From contig NZ_LMIA01000010.1 in the NCBI RefSeq assembly GCF_001428565.1, forward strand, positions 370,306 to 434,305: 64,000 nt of DNA, given 5' to 3'. Below, piece by piece: positions 42,776 through 51,219 of this stretch. Positions within the stretch are counted from its first letter, which is position 1. The number at the start of each line of letters is the position of its first letter. The position numbers and the translations under genes are program-made. The DNA comes from Nocardioides sp. Root190 (lineage in GTDB: Bacteria; Actinomycetota; Actinomycetes; Propionibacteriales; Nocardioidaceae). A model generated the notes under the pieces. It ran no database searches. It was not told the origin of the DNA and saw only the letters and a list, made by a program, of their open reading frames with translations.

Positions 42776-44233
42776 TCAGTTCGCCGCTGCGGGCGGGAGG
42801 TAGATGGTCTGGAGGGTCTGGAACGCGACGAGGCCCTCGGGACCCAGCTCACGACCCATCCCGCTGGACTTGATGCCGCCGAACGGCGCGGTCGGGTCGT
42901 TGACGTAGTGGTTCACGCCGATCGTTCCGGTCCGCACCTTGCGGGCGAATGCCTCGCCACGTTCCATGTCGGCGGTCCAGACGGACCCACCGAGGCCGTA
43001 ATCGGTGTCGTTGGCGATCTGCACGGCCTGCACCTCGTCGCTGTAGGGGATCACTGCGAGCACGGGCCCGAAGATCTCCTCCTGGGCGATGGTGTGGTTC
43101 GGGTCGACGTCGGCGAAGACGGTCGGCTGCACGAACCAGCCCTTGTCACGGTCAGCCGGACGGCCACCACCCGCTGCGAGACGTCCACCGTCGGCGGAAC
43201 CCTTGGCGATGTAGGACTCGACCCGCTCCCGCTGGCGTGCGGAGACGAGGGGGCCGATCTGCGTGGTCCGCTCGAGCGGGTCCCCGATCACCAGGTTGGA
43301 CGCGAGGCCCGCGATGGTGTCGACGACCTCGGAGTAGCGACTCTGCGGCGCCAGGATCCGGGTGCCCAGCCAGCAGATCTGACCGTTGTTGAGCAGGGTG
43401 GAGGCGAAGAAGCTCTCGATGTTGCCGAGCAGGTCGGCGTCGTCGAGGACGATCGCCGCGGACTTGCCGCCGAGCTCCAGGGTCACCGGCCGGAGCAAAC
43501 GTCCACAGGTCTCGGCGATCGCGCGACCAGCGGCCGTGGAACCGGTGAAGCTGACCTTGTCGACGCCGCGGTGCTCAACCAGGTAGGCACCGAGCTCGCG
43601 GCCACCGGGGACGATGTTCAGCACACCCTCCGGCAGGCCAGCAGCAGCAGCAGCCTCCGCCATCAGGAACGCGTCGAGGACGGTCTCGGGGGCGGGCTTG
43701 AGGACGACGGTGCAGCCGGCAGCCAGTGCGGGCGCGATCTTGAGGAAGGTGATCCCCTGCGGCACGTTCCACGGGACGATCGCAGCGACCACGCCGATCG
43801 GCTGGCGGCGAATGACCGCCGTGCCACCGAGCATGCCGGGACGGCGCTCGTCGGCCTGGTCGACGACCAGCTGGCTGTAGTAACGGAGCAAGAGCGGCGG
43901 GAACGGGATCTCGAAGGCCTCGGCGACCACGATCGGCATGCCGTTCTGCTGGCTGACCCGCGACGCGGTCTCGGGGCCGCGCTTCTCGAGCTCGTCAGCG
44001 AATCGGAGCAGCACCTCCTGGCGCCGAGCCGGCTCCCAGTTGCCCCACGAGTCGGGTCCGTCGGAGGCCCGACGGGCGGCGTCGACGGCCGCGTCGATGT
44101 CGGCCTCGACACCCTCGGGCACCGAGCCGATCTTCTCTTCCGTCGTTGCCGAGCGGACGTCGATCCGTGCCGAACCGGCGGGCGTGCGCCAGTCTCCGGC
44201 CACGTAGAGCTTGTCGTATTCCATCGTGCTCAT
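42776..44233 (-). CDS. NAD(P)-dependent aldehyde dehydrogenase
   Basis: A 485-residue aldehyde dehydrogenase of normal length. The catalytic Glu253 is in LELGGKSA and the catalytic Cys287 is in NNGQICWLG. The cofactor-site PWNVP and FTGSTAAGRAIAE are present. It oxidises an aldehyde to the acid, probably the product of the adjacent alcohol dehydrogenase and P450. It is 18 bases upstream of the P450. The start is ATG 44233, with ATG 44224 possible. Confidence 0.92.
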   Translation of the reverse strand: MSTMEYDKLYVAGDWRTPAGSARIDVRSATTEEKIGSVPEGVEADIDAAVDAARRASDGPDSWGNWEPARRQEVLLRFADELEKRGPETASRVSQQNGMPIVVAEAFEIPFPPLLLRYYSQLVVDQADERRPGMLGGTAVIRRQPIGVVAAIVPWNVPQGITFLKIAPALAAGCTVVLKPAPETVLDAFLMAEAAAAAGLPEGVLNIVPGGRELGAYLVEHRGVDKVSFTGSTAAGRAIAETCGRLLRPVTLELGGKSAAIVLDDADLLGNIESFFASTLLNNGQICWLGTRILAPQSRYSEVVDTIAGLASNLVIGDPLERTTQIGPLVSARQRERVESYIAKGSADGGRLAAGGGRPADRDKGWFVQPTVFADVDPNHTIAQEEIFGPVLAVIPYSDEVQAVQIANDTDYGLGGSVWTADMERGEAFARKVRTGTIGVNHYVNDPTAPFGGIKSSGMGRELGPEGLVAFQTLQTIYLPPAAAN

Positions 44234-44266
44234 CTGTTCACCTCGTGAAGTCGTGGGGTCGGGGTT

Positions 44267-45370
44267 TCAGCCGTGGGTGAGGACGATCTTGATCGCCTCA
44301 CCCCGGGCCTGGGCCGCGATGGCCTCGTTGAGTTCGCTGAACGGTCGCGTGCTGATCAGGCGGTCATACGGGAACTTGCCAGCGGCGTGCAGCGCGACGA
44401 GCTCGGGGATGAACTCATCCGGGTTGGAGTCGCCCTCGACGATCCCGATGACCTTCGCGCCCAGGACCTGCGCCGGAATCATGGGAACGGCCATGACGGC
44501 CTCGGGGTCGGCAGGCACACCGATCAGACCGACGGTGCCGCGGTAACCGAGCGAGGCGAAGGCCTCGCCGAGGACAGCGGCGTTCGCGGTGGTGTCCAGG
44601 ACGTAGTCGACACCGGCAGGAATGATCGCGCGGACCTGCTCGGAGACGGGGCCGGCGGCCGGATCGATGGCGTGGGTGGCACCGAGCTCAAGTGCGAGCT
44701 CGCGCCGCGCAGCGACGGGCTCGACGACGATGATGGTGCCGACGTTGCGGGCCACGGCGGCGAGCGCCCCGGAGAGACCGACTGAACCGCCGCCCATCAC
44801 GAGGAGGGCTTCGCCCGCCTGGGCGTCGAACGTGTTCATCACGGCACCGGCACCGGTCTGGATGCCGCAGCCGAGTGGACCGGCCAGGACCAGGTCCGCG
44901 TCGTCGGCCAGCTTCACGACGTTGCGCTGGTTGGCGATCGCGGCGGTCGCGAAGGAGGACTGGCCGAAGAAGTTCGCACCCAGCTGAACGCCGTCCTTCG
45001 ACAGACCCGAGGTGCCGTCAGGGCGGACGCCACCGAAGTTGAGCGCCATGAAGCTCACGCAGTAGCCGGGCTCGGCCTTCTTGCACGAGGCGCACTCACC
45101 GCAGGAGTTGAAGGTCAGCGCGACCTTGTCGCCCACGGCGACCTTGGTGACGCCCTCGCCGATCGCCCGGACGGTGCCGGCGCCTTCGTGACCGACCACA
45201 CCGGGCATCGGGAACGGCAGGTGACCGTGTTGCGCAGCCAGGTCGGTGTGGCACAGGCCCACAGCGGCGATGTCGACGAGCACTTCACCGGACTGCGGGT
45301 CACCGATCTCGATGTCCTCGATCGTGAAGTCGCCACCGACCTCGTTGACGACGGCTGCCTTGATCTGCAT
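44267..45370 (-). CDS. Zinc-dependent alcohol dehydrogenase (aryl/terpene alcohol type)
   Basis: A 367-residue medium-chain alcohol dehydrogenase. Catalytic zinc ligands by pattern: Cys40 (GLCHTD) and His61-Glu62 (GHEGAG), plus a Cys in GPLGCGIQTG. Structural zinc: Cys90, Cys93, Cys96 and Cys104. The NAD motif is VMGGGSVGLSGAL. It resembles benzyl- and other aryl-alcohol dehydrogenases. It is the first gene of the minus-strand P450 operon; the ATG at 45370 has GAAAGG upstream. Confidence 0.9.
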   Translation of the reverse strand: MQIKAAVVNEVGGDFTIEDIEIGDPQSGEVLVDIAAVGLCHTDLAAQHGHLPFPMPGVVGHEGAGTVRAIGEGVTKVAVGDKVALTFNSCGECASCKKAEPGYCVSFMALNFGGVRPDGTSGLSKDGVQLGANFFGQSSFATAAIANQRNVVKLADDADLVLAGPLGCGIQTGAGAVMNTFDAQAGEALLVMGGGSVGLSGALAAVARNVGTIIVVEPVAARRELALELGATHAIDPAAGPVSEQVRAIIPAGVDYVLDTTANAAVLGEAFASLGYRGTVGLIGVPADPEAVMAVPMIPAQVLGAKVIGIVEGDSNPDEFIPELVALHAAGKFPYDRLISTRPFSELNEAIAAQARGEAIKIVLTHG

Positions 45371-45614
45371 GGCGAATACCTTTCAGAGAGAACTCGGGGA
45401 GTGGCTCCGGGCGGCCACCGCCGCACCAGGAACGACTTCGAGTGTTCCCTCCGTCACATTCCCCGGGCATCCCCCTTCAGGCAGATCGCCATGTGCCGTT
45501 GGGCCCACGGCAGAGGCCCGCGACACAGCCGGAAAGCCTGCGAATGGTGAGAACTCCACCGACCGGAGCCAGCGCTCGTTGCCATCGCCCCGGCCCGGGG
45601 GCGACAGTGACGGG

Positions 45615-46628
45615 GTGACGACACGAGGCATCACCGTGCTGGCCGGAGGGCTGGCTGAGACGGTTGAGATCACCAAGGCGGCCGACAGAGCCGGATTCGA
45701 CGGCGCATGGTCGGGCGAGTTCCTGAACCGATCGGCGGTGGTGTCGGTCGCAGCGATGGCTGCGGCAACGGAGAAGATCGGCGTCGGTACGGCGATCGCG
45801 TACGCCGTGGGCCGCTCGCCCCTGGTGCTCGCCAACGACGCGCGGTTCCTCGACGAGATGAGCGGAGGTCGGCTCACCCTCGGCCTCGGCACCGGGACCC
45901 GCGGGATGATGGTCGGCTGGCACGGCGTGACCGATCCCGACGGCCCCGCCAGCCGGATGGAGGAACTCATCCCGCTGCTGCGTCGGCTGTGGCGCCTCAA
46001 CGAGGGTCCGGTCAAGCACGAAGGGCGCTTCTACACCTGTGACATCACCCCGACCGCGGACATCGAGGCGCCCCTGCGCGCCTCGATCCCGATCTACACC
46101 GCGGGCGTCAACGCCCGGATGATCGAGGTTGCCGGCCGGGTCTCCGACGGGCTCATCTGCCACCCGACCCTCACCGACAGGTACCTCGACGAGGTCGCTC
46201 GTCCGGCCATCGCGCAGGGTGCGGCGAAGACCGGGCGTCAGGTGAGTGACGTCCACCTCAAGGGCGTGATCATCACCTCGATCCACGACGACCCTGCGGT
46301 GGCGCGGCGTGAGGCTGCCGCCCAGCTCGCCTTCTACATCGCCCCCAAGGCCTACGGCCCGGTGATGGAGGCGTCAGGCTTCGGATCCGAGGCAGCGGCG
46401 ATCCAGACGGCCTTCCGCGCCAAGGATCACGACGCCATGGTGGCTGCCGTGTCCGACCGGATGCTCGACGAGATGGCTGCGGCCGGAACCATCGACGAGG
46501 TGCGCGAGCGAGTCGCCCTGCTGGAGAAGCGCTACGACCACGCCGCGCTCTACTCCCCCAGCTTCACCATGGCGGCGGAGCGCGTCCGGGAGAACACCTT
46601 CGCCATCATCGAAGCCTTCCGCCGCTGA
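45615..46628 (+). CDS. LLM-class flavin-dependent oxidoreductase
   Basis: A 337-residue luciferase-like protein. It begins GITVLAGGLAETVEITKAAD and contains GRLTLGLGTGTRG and PIYTAGVNARMIEVAGRVSDG, typical of F420-dependent or FMN members in actinobacteria. GTG at 45615 is the likely start; upstream in-frame sequence looks non-coding. It is divergent from the alcohol dehydrogenase over a 244-base gap that shows no clear operator. It is a distant relative of the LLM protein at 16855, and its substrate is unknown. Confidence 0.82.
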   Translation: MTTRGITVLAGGLAETVEITKAADRAGFDGAWSGEFLNRSAVVSVAAMAAATEKIGVGTAIAYAVGRSPLVLANDARFLDEMSGGRLTLGLGTGTRGMMVGWHGVTDPDGPASRMEELIPLLRRLWRLNEGPVKHEGRFYTCDITPTADIEAPLRASIPIYTAGVNARMIEVAGRVSDGLICHPTLTDRYLDEVARPAIAQGAAKTGRQVSDVHLKGVIITSIHDDPAVARREAAAQLAFYIAPKAYGPVMEASGFGSEAAAIQTAFRAKDHDAMVAAVSDRMLDEMAAAGTIDEVRERVALLEKRYDHAALYSPSFTMAAERVRENTFAIIEAFRR

Positions 46629-46640
46629 CGGTGGACCGAA

Positions 46641-46658
46641 GGGTGGAGCGTTCCACCC
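46641..46658. terminator. Short hairpin after the LLM gene
   Basis: GGGTGGA and TCCACCC flank GCGT, 13 bases after the LLM stop. A terminator is likely, although its position 47 bases before the next gene also allows an operator. Confidence 0.5.
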
Positions 46659-46704
46659 CCACGGGCGGATACAGCGCGCGGGCGCACTCCGTAGCGTGCC
46701 GGGC

Positions 46705-47100
46705 ATGACCACCAACCTCCGCCACGCGGCGTACATCATCGCCGGAATCGTCGCCCTGGTCCTGACGTGGCCGCACGCCTTCGACTGGATGGACGACGGC
46801 GGCAACATCCTCAATCCCGTGGACTTCTTCGGCGACGCGATCGATGCCGGCGGGACCGCAGCGTTCCTCTCGATCGACATGCTGATCGCCTGGGCGGTCT
46901 TCATGGTCTGGGTGGTGACGGACGCCGTCCGCATCGGCCTGGGTCAGAAGTGGGGCTGGTTCTTCGTCGTGCTGTCCTACATCGGCGTCTCGATGGCATT
47001 CCCGGTCTACCTCGTGACGCGCGAGCGCTTCCTGGACCGGCAGAAGGCGTTGGCCGGCGAGCACGCCTCGCCGGTCGGCGAGGCGGCCAACGCCCATTGA
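46705..47100 (+). CDS. DUF2834-like small membrane protein
   Basis: A 131-residue protein with three hydrophobic helices (about 7-25, 54-74 and 83-103). Features that recall DUF2834 proteins are the early WPHAFDWMDD, FGDAIDAGGTAAFLSIDMLIAWAVF, and WGWFFVVLSYIGVSMAFPVYLV. Function unknown. ATG 46705 is preferred over GTG 46696. It converges on the MaoC gene with a 24-base gap. Confidence 0.65.
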   Translation: MTTNLRHAAYIIAGIVALVLTWPHAFDWMDDGGNILNPVDFFGDAIDAGGTAAFLSIDMLIAWAVFMVWVVTDAVRIGLGQKWGWFFVVLSYIGVSMAFPVYLVTRERFLDRQKALAGEHASPVGEAANAH

Positions 47101-47124
47101 GGCCCGCCGCGCTCCAGGATGACG

Positions 47125-47586
47125 TCAGGCCCGGGCGTAGGTGAGGTAGATCGACTCGCCGACCATCGCCGGGCGTTCCTGGCCCTTGACCTCGATCCTG
47201 AGTGCCACGCGGTACTGGACGCCCCCGTCCTCACGGCGGACGCCTTCGGGGATCGACGCGCTGAGCCGGATCTCTGCGTCGACGGGAACAGGCGCGGTGA
47301 AACGCACCTTGTCCAGGCCGTAATTGGTCCCCCGACCGTGGTCGGTGATGACCATCAGCTTCTTCAGCAGGGACGGAACCAGCGAGAGCGTCAGGTAGCC
47401 GTGCGCGATCGTCCGGCCGAACGGGCCGTCTGCTGCGCGCTCGGGATCGACGTGGATCCACTGGTGGTCGTCCGTCGCCGTCGCGAAGGTGTCGATGCGC
47501 TCCTGCTCCAGCCGCTGCCAGGGGGAGGCCCCCAGGTCCAGGTCCTTGGTCTCGGCGAGCTCGGCAACAGTGATCTCCAGCGTCAT
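47125..47586 (-). CDS. MaoC-like dehydratase
   Basis: A 153-residue hotdog-fold MaoC-type hydratase that hydrates enoyl-CoA to (R)-3-hydroxyacyl-CoA. The catalytic pair fits Asp40 and His45 in ATDDHQWIHVDPER, followed by GPFGRTIAHGYLTLSL. It is of normal length for single-domain MaoC proteins. It stands alone between a convergent membrane protein gene and a divergent thioesterase. Confidence 0.88.
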   Translation of the reverse strand: MTLEITVAELAETKDLDLGASPWQRLEQERIDTFATATDDHQWIHVDPERAADGPFGRTIAHGYLTLSLVPSLLKKLMVITDHGRGTNYGLDKVRFTAPVPVDAEIRLSASIPEGVRREDGGVQYRVALRIEVKGQERPAMVGESIYLTYARA

Positions 47587-47710
47587 GCCTCCACGGTGGG
47601 CCCAGTCGCCATCCAGGACAAAGTCGCCGCCAGCGGCCCGATGTCGCAGTCCACAGTCGCGGCGGCCGCGTCAGGAGCGAGCCGTCTGTCGGACGTCCTA
47701 GATTGCAGGC

Positions 47711-48232
47711 ATGAGGCCCTTCACGCTGCCGTCGCACGACCAGGTCCTCGAGCTGCCCGCGCTCCTCGAAGGTGAGGTCACTCCTGATTTCATCGACGGG
47801 AACGGGCACATGAACATCCGTCACTACCTCGATGCCGGAGCGTCGGGCGCCGACCACCTGTGCCGCGGGATGGGGATCGACGACACCTACCGCGGTCAAC
47901 GGCGGCTGGGAATTTTCACTGCTGAGCACCACATCCGCTACCTCGCCGAGATGCACGAGGGCAGGAAGTTCTCCGTCCACACCGCACTCGTCGCACGCTC
48001 CAACCGGGCCGCACACCTGCTGTCCCTCATCATCGACCGCGATGCCGAGGTGCTGTCCTGCACGGTCGAGATCCTGGTGGTCGGCGTCGGCATGGACACC
48101 CGTCGTCCGGCCGACTTCCCCGACGACATCGCCCGGCACATGGATGAGCTGGTGAACCAGTCGGACGGTCTCTCCTGGCCCCTGCCACTGTCGGGCGCCA
48201 TGGGCATCCGAATCCGCTCCGATCGATCCTGA
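47711..48232 (+). CDS. Acyl-CoA thioesterase, 4HBT/FadM-like
   Basis: A 173-residue hotdog thioesterase. The catalytic motif region is VTPDFIDGNGHMNIRHYLD, followed by RLGIFTAEHHIRYLAEMHEGRKF. These enzymes hydrolyse acyl-CoA thioesters. It converges on the PaaI-type gene with a 9-base gap. Substrate is not determined. Confidence 0.8.
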   Translation: MRPFTLPSHDQVLELPALLEGEVTPDFIDGNGHMNIRHYLDAGASGADHLCRGMGIDDTYRGQRRLGIFTAEHHIRYLAEMHEGRKFSVHTALVARSNRAAHLLSLIIDRDAEVLSCTVEILVVGVGMDTRRPADFPDDIARHMDELVNQSDGLSWPLPLSGAMGIRIRSDRS

Positions 48233-48241
48233 TCGGCCCCG

Positions 48242-49015
48242 TCACTCCTGGGCGGTCACCGTCGCGACGGTGCACACCTTGCCGTCGACCGTGCCGATCA
48301 CGTCGGTCACCCACAAGGTCCGACCCGCATGGCGAGTCTGGCTGCGGAACTCCACCTGAGCCGCCAGCGGAACACCGCGTGTGTGGACGATGTGCACCGA
48401 GGACGTGGGCAACGAGCAGCCCCTCTCCTCGCGCGACTGCACGGCCACCACTTCGGAGGCGGCCAGCGAGATCCCCCCATGGAGCATCCACCGCGGGTTC
48501 GCGAGATCCCGTCGTGTCTCCAGCACGTGGACGTCGCCCTCCGTGCGCAGACCGAGTGCCGCATCGAGTCGATCAGCGCCCGGTGCCCGATCGTGGCGGT
48601 CGGCCGGGGTGCTCTCCAACAGCTCCGGAGGCGTCGGGGCGAGACGACCCCGCTGGCGGCACTCGACGAGAAGGCGACCCGACGAGTCGTGCACCTGGCC
48701 GCGGGAGAACGACCCGGAAACGAGTGCCGCGGCCCGGGCGATCAGTTCCGCTCCCCGGCTCGGCAGCGGTGCGATCACGTCGATCCAGATCTCGGTGCTG
48801 ATCGACCACGTCCCCTGCGGCAGGGAGCCCATGATCGCGTACCCCAGGGATTCGTCCACCAGGACGCCGAGCGATCCCACGGCGGTCCGGCCGTCGCGGC
48901 CGAGCGATCCAGCGCCGAGTGTCATCGAGCCGACGATGCCGTCCTGCTCCTGTCGCATCCCCCCGACTCCGAGCAACGAGGCTGGACCACTACCGACGAA
49001 GCGCAGCTGGTTCAC
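48242..49015 (-). CDS. Double-hotdog PaaI-like thioesterase/acyl-CoA-binding protein (paralog 1)
   Basis: A 257-residue protein made of two hotdog-like halves. The N-terminal half includes GSLGVLVDESLGYAI and STEIWIDVIAPLP; the C-terminal half has NPRWMLHGGISLAASEV and TSSVHIVHTRGVPL. The closest relative seen is the protein at 59385-60176, with the same order of motifs. The HGG turn in the C-terminal half suits a PaaI-type thioesterase. GTG at 49015 is the start. It is divergent from badI, with a palindrome and a FadR-type site in between. Confidence 0.75.
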   Translation of the reverse strand: MNQLRFVGSGPASLLGVGGMRQEQDGIVGSMTLGAGSLGRDGRTAVGSLGVLVDESLGYAIMGSLPQGTWSISTEIWIDVIAPLPSRGAELIARAAALVSGSFSRGQVHDSSGRLLVECRQRGRLAPTPPELLESTPADRHDRAPGADRLDAALGLRTEGDVHVLETRRDLANPRWMLHGGISLAASEVVAVQSREERGCSLPTSSVHIVHTRGVPLAAQVEFRSQTRHAGRTLWVTDVIGTVDGKVCTVATVTAQE

Positions 49016-49041
49016 GAGAGAAATCCGTCCTGCCGAGGGGT

Positions 49042-49059
49042 TGTGAACGATCGTTTACA
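49042..49059. promoter_or_regulatory. 18-base near-perfect palindrome (TetR-type) upstream of badI
   Basis: TGTGAACGATCGTTTACA is a palindrome with one mismatched pair, centred on AACGATCGTT. It lies between the divergent PaaI-like (start 49015) and BadI-like (start 49138) genes. TetR-type repressors commonly bind such sites; no TetR gene is in the window. Confidence 0.5.
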
Positions 49060-49075
49060 CGCCTATTGTTACAAA

Positions 49076-49086
49076 TGGTCAGGCCA
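49076..49086. promoter_or_regulatory. FadR-type operator TGGTCAGGCCA upstream of badI
   Basis: The 11-mer is identical to that in front of the AliA-like ligase (20747-20757). It is 52 bases upstream of the BadI-like start and 60 bases upstream of the PaaI-like start. Confidence 0.62.
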
Positions 49087-49137
49087 AAGCTGACCTGGAC
49101 CCGCCGATGACGGCATTCGACGAGAAGGACCGCCTCC

Positions 49138-49932
49138 ATGGACAACTTCACTGACATCACCTACGAGGTCGAGAACGGCCTCGCCTGGATCACCATCAAC
49201 CGTCCGGAGCGGTTCAACGCGTTCCGTGCCCAGACCGTCGACGAGCTCGTGCTCGCCTTCAAGCGCGCCTGGGCGAGCAACGAGGTCGGCACGATCTGCC
49301 TGACCGGAGCCGGCGAGAAGGCGTTCTGCGCCGGCGGCGACCAGAAGCAGCGCATGGAGACCGGCGACTACGGCCCGTCGGTCAGTGGTCTGTTCGAGGT
49401 CGAGGCGCTTCACCGCGTGATGCGCGACGTCCCCAAGCCAGTGATCGCAGCCGTCAACGGCATGGCGATCGGCGGCGGCCACGTCCTCCACGTCCTCGCC
49501 GACCTCACGATCGCCGCCGACACCGCCAGCTTCGGCCAGAACGGGCCTCGCGTGGGCAGTTTCGACGCCGGCCTCGGTTCGGGCTATCTCGCCCGCGTCG
49601 TCGGTGAGAAGCGGGCCCGAGAGATCTGGTTCATGCTCCGTCGCCTCAGCGCCGAGGAGGCACTGGACTGGGGCCTGGTCAACAAGGTCGTCCCGGCCGC
49701 CGACCTCAAGAACGAGGTCCGCGCCTGGGCCGACAACATGAACTCCTTCTCGCCCACCGCACTCAAGGTGCTCAAGCAGTCCTTCAACCAGGACACCGAG
49801 CACTTCGTCGCACTGGGCCAGTCGGCGGTCACCACCCTGAAGCTCTTCGGCGAGACACCGGAGGCCAAGGAGGGCATCACCGCGTTCAACGAGAAGCGCA
49901 AGCCCGACTTCTCGCAGTACCGCGGGAACTGA
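49138..49932 (+). CDS. badI: BadI-like 2-ketocyclohexanecarboxyl-CoA hydrolase (crotonase fold)
   Basis: A 264-residue crotonase-superfamily protein very like BadI, which hydrolytically opens the ring of 2-ketocyclohexane-1-carboxyl-CoA to pimelyl-CoA. Key matches are ITINRPERFNAFR, CAGGDQ (64-69), DVPKPVIAAVNGMAIGGGHVL, VGSFDAGLGSGYLARVVGEK (Asp143) and the C-terminal EGITAFNEKRKPDFSQY, all shared in kind with BadI. MenB (naphthoate synthase) is the close alternative; no menaquinone genes are nearby, which favours BadI. AAGGA lies 9 bases before ATG 49138. The acyl-CoA dehydrogenase follows after 9 bases. Confidence 0.82.
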   Translation: MDNFTDITYEVENGLAWITINRPERFNAFRAQTVDELVLAFKRAWASNEVGTICLTGAGEKAFCAGGDQKQRMETGDYGPSVSGLFEVEALHRVMRDVPKPVIAAVNGMAIGGGHVLHVLADLTIAADTASFGQNGPRVGSFDAGLGSGYLARVVGEKRAREIWFMLRRLSAEEALDWGLVNKVVPAADLKNEVRAWADNMNSFSPTALKVLKQSFNQDTEHFVALGQSAVTTLKLFGETPEAKEGITAFNEKRKPDFSQYRGN

Positions 49933-49941
49933 GCGCACTCG

Positions 49942-51078
49942 ATGAGGTTGGACAGCGACCGGCTCGAGTTCGCGGACCACGTCCACAACTTCTGCGAACG
50001 CGAGTGCGGCACCCTCGCCCAGCGCGATGCGCTCACCGACAACGAGACGAACGCGACCAGCTTCGAGCTGCTCGCCAAGATGGCGAAGCTCGGATGGCTC
50101 GGGGTCTCGCTGCCTGAGGAGTACGGCGGCGGGGGGGCCGGCTTCGTCGACGAATGTGTCTTCATCGAGGAGGCCCATCGTGGCCTGGCGCCCGGGTTGC
50201 TGGCCTACACCACCGGCCTGACCGCTGCTCAGACCTACCTCAAGTGGGGCAACGACGAGCAGAAGAAGACCATCGTCTCCAACCTCGCGGCCGGCCGGAT
50301 CGAGGCCATCGCGCTGTCCGAGCCGGGCACGGGCTCGGACCTCGGCGCCGTCGCCTGCAAGGGAGTCCGCGACGGCGACCAGTACGTCATCAACGGCCAG
50401 AAGACGTGGATCTCGGTTGCTCACGTGGCCGAGCACATGCTGGTGCTGGTGCGCGAGGACTCCTCGGGTCCCAAGCACACCGGATTGACGCTGCTGATGG
50501 TCCCGTGCAACACCCCGGGCATCGAGATGCGCGAGGTCGTCACGATGGAGGCCCGCACCTGCAATGACGTCTTCTTCACTGACGCGCGGGTGCCGGCCTC
50601 TGCCGTGGTCGGTACCGCTGGCCAGGGCTGGGCCCAGCTGATGCGCGGACTGAGCGTCGAGCGAATGATCATCGCCGCCTTCAGCATCGGCGCCGCTCGC
50701 CGCTCCCTGGAGGACGCGATCGCCTACATGCGCGAGCGCGAGGCCTTCGGGACCTCGATCGCCAACTTCCAGGCGCTCAGGCACCGGGTGGCCGATCTGG
50801 CCACGGACATCGCCACCACACGTGCGTTCATCTACGACATCGCGCAGGCGATCGACGACGGCGAGGAGGACGAGCTCGCCTCGGCCTCCGCCATGGCCAA
50901 GATGCGCGCCACCGACGTCGCCAAGGCCGCAGCCCTCGAGGGCATGCAGCTGATGGGCGGCGCCGGCTACACGCGCGAGTACGGCATGGAGTTCCAGGTC
51001 CGCCGGGCACTCGCCCCGCCGATCTTCGGCGGCACCAACGAGATCCAGCGAGAGATCATCGCCAAGGGCCTCTTCTAG
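49942..51078 (+). CDS. Acyl-CoA dehydrogenase (LCAD/IVD-type active site)
   Basis: A 378-residue FAD-dependent acyl-CoA dehydrogenase. It has ALSEPGTGSDLGAVACKG, the FAD-contact WISVA and the C-terminal PIFGGTNEIQREI. The usual Glu before GT in the C-terminal motif is Gly. The base is probably Glu240 in GLSVERMI, as in long-chain and isovaleryl-type enzymes. It sits 9 bases after badI. A role in the same pathway, on cyclohexanecarboxyl-CoA (AliB-like) or on a ring-opened product, is inference. Confidence 0.88.
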   Translation: MRLDSDRLEFADHVHNFCERECGTLAQRDALTDNETNATSFELLAKMAKLGWLGVSLPEEYGGGGAGFVDECVFIEEAHRGLAPGLLAYTTGLTAAQTYLKWGNDEQKKTIVSNLAAGRIEAIALSEPGTGSDLGAVACKGVRDGDQYVINGQKTWISVAHVAEHMLVLVREDSSGPKHTGLTLLMVPCNTPGIEMREVVTMEARTCNDVFFTDARVPASAVVGTAGQGWAQLMRGLSVERMIIAAFSIGAARRSLEDAIAYMREREAFGTSIANFQALRHRVADLATDIATTRAFIYDIAQAIDDGEEDELASASAMAKMRATDVAKAAALEGMQLMGGAGYTREYGMEFQVRRALAPPIFGGTNEIQREIIAKGLF

Positions 51079-51096
51079 GCCGACAGGCCGAACCGT

Positions 51097-51133
51097 CCAG
51101 CGCCCCGGGAGACGACCTCTCCCGGGGCGCTGG
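51097..51133. terminator. Hairpin terminator after the acyl-CoA dehydrogenase
   Basis: A perfect 15-base-pair stem (51097-51111 with 51119-51133) with a 7-base loop lies 18 bases after the stop. It probably ends the badI/acyl-CoA dehydrogenase transcript. Confidence 0.75.
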
Positions 51134-51219
51134 TGGTTTCTCCAGCCGAACCGCGCCCGGCGGGCTGGCGGGAGTGGGGACGGGAACGGCAGCATGGCGG
51201 CACCGACCCAGGAGGAACC

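Noticed and set aside
45371..45614. Regulatory palindrome in the longest gap, between the alcohol dehydrogenase and LLM genes
   Set aside because: Neither of the two repeated operator motifs nor any strong inverted repeat was found in these 244 bases.
49138..49932. MenB (naphthoate synthase) as the identity of the crotonase-fold protein
   Set aside because: Several signature stretches match MenB and BadI equally, but the C-terminal and N-terminal blocks read more like BadI, and the neighbours are degradation genes with no other menaquinone genes.
49942..51078. Acyl-CoA dehydrogenase as inactive because the C-terminal Glu is Gly
   Set aside because: Long-chain and isovaleryl-type enzymes also have Gly there and use a Glu from an earlier helix; Glu240 fits that position.
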